A program made the translations under genes and the position numbers. Below, piece after piece: positions 7,531 to 11,730 of a DNA stretch of 11,730 nt; the first letter of the stretch is position 1, and each line of letters begins with the position of its first letter. The DNA comes from JBBREP01 sp036501845 (GTDB lineage Bacteria; Actinomycetota; Acidimicrobiia; IMCC26256; PALSA-610): assembly GCA_036501845.1 (NCBI GenBank), contig DASXZO010000091.1, forward strand, positions 1-11,730. The letters run 5' to 3'. The notes under the pieces were generated by a model, which was given only the letters and a program-made list of their open reading frames with translations, did not search any database and was not told the origin of the DNA.

Positions 7531-7555
7531 CCGTCCACCTGCCAGACTGCGCGCG

Positions 7556-8593
7556 GTGGACGTAGCTCTCGGCGTGCTGCTCGCACTCACTGCGGGCGCA
7601 CTGTGCGCGACAGCGATCGTGCTGTCGCGTGTGGCGCGATCGACCCGGCCGGCGCTCGCTGCTGCCGCCCCCGCTGCGGTCGCGCCCACTTCCGCCGCGC
7701 CCTCCGTTGCGGTCGCCGCGCGCCCCACGCCGACTTCGAGCAGGCCGACTCCGGCCGCACCCAGTTCCGCACCCGGGCACTCCGACAAGCGGTCGAAGCC
7801 TGCCGTGGTCTCGACGCTCGAAGCGACGCCGCCTGATCAACTCGAACGCTTCGCCGACGTCGGCGGACTCGACGCGATCAAACAGGAACTGCGTGACGTC
7901 ATTACCTTGCTCGTCGACCCGCAGGAGTTCGCCGCGCAATATCGCATCGGTTGGAACGGTGTGCTCCTGCACGGCGCGCCCGGTGTGGGCAAGACGTTGC
8001 TCGCGCGCGCGTGTGCCGGTGAGCTCGGCCTCGCGTTCGTATACGTGAGCACCGCCGATGCCGTGTCGAAATGGATCGGCGAGGCTCCGTCGAAGATCGA
8101 CGACGCGTTTCGCTTCGCCGCGGACCACGTGCCGTGCATTCTGTTCTTCGACGAGTTCGACTCGCTTGCGAGCGACCGTGGGGACGAACACCACCTCGAG
8201 TACCGGCGACTCACGAACCAACTACTCGAGTCGCTCGAGGAGTATCGCGGCGTGCGCGGGCTGGTGGTGATGGCGGCCACGAACGCGTACGACTGCCTCG
8301 ACCCTGCCGTGGTGCGCGCCGGACGCTTCGACCGCCACATCGAGATCCCGATGCCCGACCTGGACGCGCGCGTCGCGATCCTGCAAGTGCATCTCAATGG
8401 CCGTCCGGTGGCCGACGACGTGAACCCGCGAGAGCTGGCCGAGCTCACCGAAGGCTGGTCGGCCGCAGATCTGGAAGCCGCGGTGGAATCGGCGTCGGTG
8501 GCGTGCGCCACCGAAGCGACACGCCGACACGCCGTCGTCCCCATCGACCGGGCTCGCTTGTTCGAACACATCGAACGCCGGGCGCGGGAATGA
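7556..8593 (+). CDS. Membrane-anchored single-domain AAA ATPase
   Basis: The 345-residue protein opens with a hydrophobic helix (about 3-24), then an Ala/Pro/Ser-rich low-complexity linker (about 33-90), and one classic AAA module (about 95-345). Visible motifs are Walker A GAPGVGKT (140-147), Walker B ILFFDE (195-200), sensor-1 N243 in AATN, the arginine-finger region VVRAGRFDR (252-260), and the helical lid with GWSAADLEAAV (300-310). The pore-loop position reads SKWIGEAP (171-178), with W173 as the likely substrate-gripping residue; this resembles Vps4/katanin/Cdc48-type loops more than FtsH. There is no HExxH protease domain, so it is not FtsH. It likely remodels or unfolds proteins near the membrane; substrate unknown. 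The GTG at 7556 follows serA by 25 bp with no Shine-Dalgarno; a GTG at 7574 is an alternative that would shorten the helix. Its 3' end probably contains the leu leader promoter. Confidence 0.88.
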   Translation: MDVALGVLLALTAGALCATAIVLSRVARSTRPALAAAAPAAVAPTSAAPSVAVAARPTPTSSRPTPAAPSSAPGHSDKRSKPAVVSTLEATPPDQLERFADVGGLDAIKQELRDVITLLVDPQEFAAQYRIGWNGVLLHGAPGVGKTLLARACAGELGLAFVYVSTADAVSKWIGEAPSKIDDAFRFAADHVPCILFFDEFDSLASDRGDEHHLEYRRLTNQLLESLEEYRGVRGLVVMAATNAYDCLDPAVVRAGRFDRHIEIPMPDLDARVAILQVHLNGRPVADDVNPRELAELTEGWSAADLEAAVESASVACATEATRRHAVVPIDRARLFEHIERRARE

Positions 8594-8618
8594 CTTCGCC
8601 CGGCGCGTCGGGTTCCGA

Positions 8619-8624
8619 TACAGT
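8619..8624 (+). promoter_or_regulatory. Candidate -10 box for the leu leader transcript
   Basis: TACAGT fits TAnnnT and lies 10 bases before the leader peptide ATG at 8635. The start point would fall around 8631-8635, making the leader peptide mRNA leaderless or nearly so. No ribosome site precedes that ATG (the upstream bases are TTCCTAGCGCT). A -35 is not clear: ATGACT at 8590-8595 is 23 bases away, too far. Transcription entering from the upstream ATPase gene is possible too. Confidence 0.4.
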
Positions 8625-8634
8625 TCCTAGCGCT

Positions 8635-8688
8635 ATGACGACCGAGGTGACCACAGCCCGCATCCTGAACAGCCTCCTCCTTACTTAG
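8635..8688 (+). CDS. leu operon leader peptide (attenuator peptide)
   Basis: This 17-codon ORF encodes MTTEVTTARILNSLLLT and stops with TAG at 8686. Four of 17 codons are leucine: CTG, then CTC-CTC-CTT in a row at 8674-8682, immediately before the penultimate Thr codon. The ORF lies between the ATPase stop (8593) and an intrinsic terminator (8718-8749), upstream of leuA. That arrangement is the hallmark of ribosome-mediated attenuation: slow decoding of the leucine run when Leu-tRNA is scarce should favour read-through into leuA. The peptide itself needs no function. The start lacks a Shine-Dalgarno, consistent with a leaderless start just after the -10 box. Composition plus context make this a confident call. 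Comparable leucine-rich leaders are known before leuA in Streptomyces and Corynebacterium. Confidence 0.88.
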   Translation: MTTEVTTARILNSLLLT

Positions 8689-8749
8689 CCGCGGGCGCCT
8701 CCCGGTGCTCGCGGTGCAACGCTCCTGCCATTTGGCCGGGGCGTTTTTT
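8644..8749 (+). promoter_or_regulatory. Transcription attenuator with alternative RNA pairings upstream of leuA
   Basis: Hand folding gives a classical 1:2 / 2:3 / 3:4 set. Segment 1 (GCCCGC, 8656-8661, inside the leader ORF) pairs perfectly with segment 2 (GCGGGC, 8691-8696). This extends through GAGGT (8644-8648) with GCCTC (8697-8701) after a bulge. Segment 2 (8691-8698) can instead pair with 8721-8728, the left arm of the terminator, over about seven base pairs including one G-U and one mismatch; this is the proposed antiterminator. Segments 3:4 form the terminator at 8718-8745. A ribosome stalled on the leucine codons at 8674-8682 would cover segment 1 and free segment 2. One reaching the stop at 8686 would cover segment 2 and let the terminator form. 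A further hairpin, 8689-8696 with 8707-8714, also competes for segment 2. Relative stabilities were not computed. Confidence 0.7.
8718..8749 (+). terminator. Intrinsic terminator (attenuator hairpin) before leuA
   Basis: The left arm AACGCTCC (8718-8725) pairs with GGGGCGTT (8738-8745), with one T-G wobble. The stem continues after a T-C mismatch with GCC (8727-8729) and GGC (8734-8736) closing an ATTT loop. The right arm runs straight into TTTTTT (8744-8749). In a window this GC-rich it is the only strong hairpin-plus-T-tract I found, and it sits between the leucine leader ORF and leuA, so it should act conditionally. Confidence 0.88.
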
Positions 8750-8768
8750 GTTGCCATTTTTTGTTGCC
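8744..8768 (+). repeat. Tandem 12-nt duplication including the terminator T-tract
   Basis: TTTTTTGTTGCC occurs twice, at 8744-8755 and 8757-8768, separated by one A. The first copy supplies the T-tract of the attenuator hairpin. The second T-run has no hairpin directly before it and lies just upstream of the leuA ribosome site. It may be a replication-slippage duplication or a back-up U-tract. Confidence 0.85.
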
Positions 8769-8774
8769 TGAACG

Positions 8775-8779
8775 AAGGA
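8775..8779 (+). promoter_or_regulatory. leuA ribosome-binding site
   Basis: AAGGA (inside GAAGGAA, 8774-8780) lies six bases before the ATG at 8786. It decides the leuA start. The same frame is open further upstream, with a GTG at 8705, but that extension would be translated through the terminator hairpin and has no ribosome site. Confidence 0.85.
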
Positions 8780-8785
8780 ACTGCC

Positions 8786-10333
8786 ATGGACAACGTCGTG
8801 ATCTTCGACACCACGCTGCGAGACGGCGAGCAGAGCCCCGGCATCTCGCTCGACGTGGGCGAGAAGCTCGAGATCGCCGAGCAGCTCGCGCGTTTGGGCG
8901 TCGACGTGATCGAGGCGGGGTTCCCGATCGCGAGCGACGGCGACTTCGACTCCGTGGAGGCGATCAGCAAGGGCGTGCACGGTCCCATCATTTGCGGGCT
9001 GTCGCGCACTGGGTTCAAGGACGTCGACCGCGCGTGGGAAGCGGTGCGCCATGCCGAGCGCGCACGGATCCACATCTTCATCGCGACGTCCGAGATCCAC
9101 ATGCAGAAGAAGCTGCGGATGACACGCGACCAGGTGAAGGCTGAGGCCGCGGCGAGCGTTGCGCGGGCCAAGAGTTACCTCGACGACGTGGAGTTCTCAC
9201 CCGAGGACGGCTACCGCTCCGACCCCGACTTCATGTGCGAGGTGTGCCAGATCGCGGTCGACAACGGTGCGACCACGCTGAACATCCCCGACACGGTCGG
9301 CTTCGCGGTACCGGAGGACTACGGCCGGCTGATTGCCTACGTGATCGAGCATGTGAAGGGCGATTTCGTCGCGTCCACGCACTGCCACAACGACCTCGGG
9401 ATGGCGGTGGCGAACTCGTTGGCTGGTGTCACGAACGGCGCGCGCCAGATCGAGTGTGCGATCAACGGGCTCGGTGAGCGCGCCGGGAATGCCGCGCTCG
9501 AAGAAGTGGTGATGGCCATTGCGACGCGTGCCGACTACTTCGACGGTGTGGGCACCGGTATCAGCACCGAGGAGCTGTCCCGCACGTCGCGACTGGTGGC
9601 GCGGCTCACCGGCTATGCCGTGCAGTACAACAAGGCGGTCGTCGGCCGGAACGCGTTCGCGCACGAGAGCGGCATCCACCAGCACGGCGTGCTCAGCGAT
9701 CCCGCCACCTACGAGATCATGGACGCCAACCTGGTCGGTCAGGAGGCCGCGCAGATCGTGCTCGGCAAGCACAGCGGCCGCCACGCGTTCGCCGACACGC
9801 TCGCCAAGATGGGGATCAAGGTGCAGGGCGATGCGCTGAACGGCGCGTTCATCCGCTTCAAGGAGCTGGCCGACAAGAAGGTGGATATCACCGAGGCCGA
9901 TCTCGAGGCGATCATCGCCGAGGAGCTGGGCACCGGAGTGGTGCACCGTTTCGCCATCGCCGAGCTCGACCTGCGCGGAGGCACCGTCGGCAAGCCGCTG
10001 GCTCGCGTGGTGCTCACCGATGCCGACGGGGGCAAGCGCGAAGAGACCGGTACGGGCGACGGCATGATCGACGCCGCCATCGCCGCAATCGCCAAGGCGA
10101 GCGAAGTCGATGCCGAACTCGCCGACTTCCAGGTGCAGTCGGTCACCGGCGGATCCGACGCGTTGGGCGCCGTCGTGGTGGCCGTGCGCGCCGAGGGCCG
10201 CAAGGTCACCGGGCGCGGCGTGGCCACCGACGTGGTGGAAGCGTCGGCCCGCGCCTACCTGGCCGCGCTCAACAAGGTGGTGCGCCTGCGCGCGGCCGGC
10301 ACCACCGAGCGTTTTGCCGAATCGACCCCGTGA
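8786..10333 (+). CDS. leuA: 2-isopropylmalate synthase
   Basis: LeuA condenses acetyl-CoA with 2-oxoisovalerate, the committed step of leucine synthesis. The 515-residue protein has the catalytic barrel with FDTTLRDGEQSPG at 7-19 (metal ligand D13), the metal-binding histidines H199 and H201 in THCHNDLG, and GLGERAGNA. The linker follows with NAFAHESGIHQHG and LGKHSGRHAF, then the C-terminal LeuA dimer/allosteric domain from about residue 390, where leucine binds for feedback. Length and motif spelling match the E. coli/Bacillus-type enzyme (about 510-520 residues), not the 600-plus-residue type of Mycobacterium and Corynebacterium. A citramalate or homocitrate synthase is less likely given the leucine leader and nearby leuD. 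Expression is evidently controlled by the upstream attenuator. The stop TGA shares its last base with the ATG of the methyltransferase gene. Confidence 0.96.
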   Translation: MDNVVIFDTTLRDGEQSPGISLDVGEKLEIAEQLARLGVDVIEAGFPIASDGDFDSVEAISKGVHGPIICGLSRTGFKDVDRAWEAVRHAERARIHIFIATSEIHMQKKLRMTRDQVKAEAAASVARAKSYLDDVEFSPEDGYRSDPDFMCEVCQIAVDNGATTLNIPDTVGFAVPEDYGRLIAYVIEHVKGDFVASTHCHNDLGMAVANSLAGVTNGARQIECAINGLGERAGNAALEEVVMAIATRADYFDGVGTGISTEELSRTSRLVARLTGYAVQYNKAVVGRNAFAHESGIHQHGVLSDPATYEIMDANLVGQEAAQIVLGKHSGRHAFADTLAKMGIKVQGDALNGAFIRFKELADKKVDITEADLEAIIAEELGTGVVHRFAIAELDLRGGTVGKPLARVVLTDADGGKREETGTGDGMIDAAIAAIAKASEVDAELADFQVQSVTGGSDALGAVVVAVRAEGRKVTGRGVATDVVEASARAYLAALNKVVRLRAAGTTERFAESTP

Positions 10334-10974
10334 TGGCAACTCCCACGACGAACCTCTGGGTGGGTGACGATCACGCGGCGCGTTACCTGCAGAGTCGCGG
10401 CCGTATCCCGCATCGGCTCGAGGGCTACGACGTGCTCGTCGAAGTGGTGCCCGAGCGGGTTGGCCGTGTGCTCGACCTCGGCACCGGCGACGGCTGCACA
10501 CTCGCGATGGTGCTCGACGCGCGGCCGGGTTCCACGGGCGTGGGTGTCGACTTCAACCGCGAGATGCACGCGCACTTCGAGCAGCGTTTCGACGGCGACG
10601 ATCGTGTCGAGCTCGTGGGCCACAACCTCGACGAGCCGTTGCCGGCCACACTGGGCACGTTCGATCTCGTGGTGTCGAGCTTCGCTATTCACCACTGCAT
10701 GCCGGAGCGCCAGCGCGCGCTCTACGGCGAGGTGCTCGCGCTGCTCGAGCCGGGCGGCACGTTCGTCAACCTCGAGCACGTCGATTCGCCGACGCGCGAG
10801 CTGCACCTCGAGTTTCTGGCGCTGCTCGGCACGAAGCCGGAGGACGACGACCCGTCGAATCAACTCGTGCGCGTCGACGTGCAGCTGGGGTGGCTGCGCG
10901 AGCTCGGCTTCGAACAAGTCGACAACCTCTGGCGCTGGCGCGAACTCGCCCTACTCCGCGCCCGCAAGCGTTGA
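10333..10974 (+). CDS. Class I SAM-dependent methyltransferase, substrate unknown
   Basis: The 213-residue protein has a Rossmann methyltransferase fold. Motif I is VLDLGTGDG (46-54), the acidic residue ending strand 2 is D73 in GVGVDFN, the strand-4 motif is FDLVVSSFAIHH (110-121), and EPGG (139-142) precedes strand 5. It would transfer a methyl group from S-adenosylmethionine in the cytoplasm; nothing in the sequence identifies the acceptor. The C-terminal part is Trp/Leu/Arg-rich (NLWRWRELALLRARKR) and replaces no known domain I recognise. The start ATG overlaps the leuA stop by one base (TGATG), so it is translated by coupling and falls under the leu attenuator. A GTG at 10330 in the same frame is a weaker alternative. 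No T-rich terminator follows; the gene converges on leuD. Confidence 0.88.
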   Translation: MATPTTNLWVGDDHAARYLQSRGRIPHRLEGYDVLVEVVPERVGRVLDLGTGDGCTLAMVLDARPGSTGVGVDFNREMHAHFEQRFDGDDRVELVGHNLDEPLPATLGTFDLVVSSFAIHHCMPERQRALYGEVLALLEPGGTFVNLEHVDSPTRELHLEFLALLGTKPEDDDPSNQLVRVDVQLGWLRELGFEQVDNLWRWRELALLRARKR

Positions 10975-11086
10975 CTATTGCGCCGCCTTCGGCAGCGCGG
11001 CGAGCGGCCTGCGCACCGATATCGCTCCTTCGTCGCTCCTCGGCTGCTCCGGTCGCCGCATCGGAGGCAGACATTCTCCGCGATGT
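10975..11086. repeat. Convergent gap with hairpin and 11-nt-period GCTCC repeat
   Basis: This 112 bp gap lies between the methyltransferase and leuD stops. GCTCC occurs at 11024, 11035 and 11046, exactly 11 nt apart; read on the minus strand this is GGAGC three times. CGCCGC (10981-10986) and GCGGCG (10997-11002) can form a 6 bp stem. Neither is followed by a T-run, so no canonical terminator is present for either gene. I see no ORF worth calling here. Confidence 0.5.
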
Positions 11087-11689
11087 TCAGACTCCCACCG
11101 GCGCCTTCGGCATCCAGTCGGGGCGCTGCGTCTCGTACTGCGCGATGTCGGACTCGTGGCGCAGTGTGAGGCCGATGTCGTCGAGGCCTTCGAGGAAGCG
11201 GTACTGCGTGAAGTCGTCGAGCGGGAACGGCTCGTCGATACCCACCGACGGCACCGCGACGCGGCGCGCTTCCACGTCGACCACGATCTCGGTATCGGGC
11301 TGCTCTTCGAGCACGTCCCACAGCCGTTCGATCACCGACTGGTCGACGGTCACGGTGAGCAGTCCCGTCTTCGTGGAGTTGTTGCGGAAGATGTCGGCAA
11401 AGCGCGACGACAGCACGGCGGCGAAGCCGTAGTCCTGCAACGCCCACACCGCGTGCTCACGGCTCGACCCGGTGCCGAAGTTCGGCCCGGCCACGAGGAT
11501 GCTCGCACCCTTGTAGCGGTCCTGGTTCAGCACGAAGTCGGACGACTCTCGCCATTCACTGAACAGTCCCTCGCCGAAGCCGGTGCGCTCGATGCGCTTC
11601 AGCCAGTCGCTCGGGATCACCTGGTCGGTGTCGACGTCGGACCGGCGCAGCGGCACGCCGCGCCCCGTGATCACTCGCACGCTCTGCAT
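11087..11689 (-). CDS. leuD: 3-isopropylmalate dehydratase small subunit
   Basis: LeuD is the small subunit of isopropylmalate isomerase; with the iron-sulphur subunit LeuC it converts 2- to 3-isopropylmalate, the second step of leucine synthesis. The 200-residue length is normal for the family. Diagnostic stretches are DVDTDQVIPSDWLKRI near the N-terminus, the swivelling-domain signature GPNFGTGSSREHAVWAL (68-84), and SSRFADIFRNNSTKTGLL. The ATG at 11689 has an AGGAG eight bases upstream (plus-strand CTCCT, 11698-11702). The gene faces leuA across the methyltransferase, so leucine genes lie in two convergent units. leuC normally precedes leuD directly and should lie just beyond the right edge. 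Confidence 0.97.
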   Translation of the reverse strand: MQSVRVITGRGVPLRRSDVDTDQVIPSDWLKRIERTGFGEGLFSEWRESSDFVLNQDRYKGASILVAGPNFGTGSSREHAVWALQDYGFAAVLSSRFADIFRNNSTKTGLLTVTVDQSVIERLWDVLEEQPDTEIVVDVEARRVAVPSVGIDEPFPLDDFTQYRFLEGLDDIGLTLRHESDIAQYETQRPDWMPKAPVGV

Positions 11690-11730
11690 CCTGGTAGCTC
11701 CTGTCCCTTTCGCGTATGCGTCGTGTGTAG
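11690..11730 (-). other. leuD upstream region to the window edge
   Basis: These 41 bp contain the leuD ribosome site. All three minus-strand frames are open here, so the end of leuC, if directly upstream, must lie further right or be read in from there. I see no TAnnnT box at a usable distance and no terminator, consistent with leuD being internal to an operon. Confidence 0.35.

Noticed and set aside
5857..7788. Minus-strand open frame of 643 codons opposite serA.
   Set aside because: serA is complete and diagnostic on the plus strand; the antisense frame has low-complexity Arg/His/Val content and no recognisable domain.
8705..8785. N-terminal extension of LeuA by 27 residues from a GTG at 8705.
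   Set aside because: It would be translated through the terminator hairpin and lacks a ribosome site. The ATG at 8786 has AAGGA at ideal spacing and starts at the expected place before FDTTLRDGE.
9197..10501. Minus-strand open frame of 434 codons opposite leuA.
   Set aside because: It is antisense to conserved LeuA motifs and has no domain of its own.
1..11730. Mobile element, defence island, CRISPR array or biosynthetic cluster.
   Set aside because: No transposase, integrase, nuclease, repeat-spacer pattern or toxin-antitoxin pair was found; all genes read as core metabolism, envelope or regulation.

Overview
This 11.7 kb window looks like chromosomal core sequence from a high-GC actinomycete. 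The composition, the compact gene order, several starts without a Shine-Dalgarno sequence, TAnnnT-type -10 boxes, and the mix of proteins all fit. A member of the class Acidimicrobiia is my best guess, but that placement is inference. I see no insertion sequence, phage gene, CRISPR array, tRNA or rRNA.

Left third (1-4635). The minus strand carries a two-component pair: an OmpR-type response regulator followed by a membrane sensor kinase, which is cut by the left edge. A DEAD-box RNA helicase is transcribed away from them on the plus strand. It converges on a second minus-strand pair: a penicillin-binding-protein-type D,D-carboxypeptidase with a signal peptide and a C-terminal membrane anchor, and, 132 bp downstream of it, a stand-alone winged-helix DNA-binding protein with no receiver domain. 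The carboxypeptidase probably has a leaderless mRNA, because a TACGCT box ends seven bases before its ATG.

Middle (4736-8593). A plus-strand run reads class I aspartate aminotransferase, D-3-phosphoglycerate dehydrogenase (serA), then a membrane-anchored single-domain AAA ATPase. The gaps are 2 and 25 bp, so they are likely one operon. The first two genes belong to amino-acid metabolism. The role of the ATPase is not evident.

Right third (8594-11730). The 192 bp between the ATPase and leuA hold a complete-looking transcription attenuator. It has a 17-codon leader peptide whose last six codons before the stop include three consecutive leucines, alternative base-pairing segments, and a strong intrinsic terminator ending in TTTTTT. 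A good ribosome-binding site then serves leuA (2-isopropylmalate synthase). The peptide seems to be translated from a leaderless or nearly leaderless mRNA. leuA overlaps by one base with a SAM-dependent methyltransferase of unknown substrate. Facing them from the right is leuD (small subunit of isopropylmalate isomerase); its partner leuC is expected beyond the right edge. So leucine synthesis is split into two convergent units here, and the leuA unit is apparently controlled by leucyl-tRNA supply.

The most interesting single item is the leu attenuator. Next are the membrane AAA ATPase with a KWIGE pore loop, the orphan winged-helix protein, and an 11-nt-period GGAGC repeat found in both convergent intergenic gaps.
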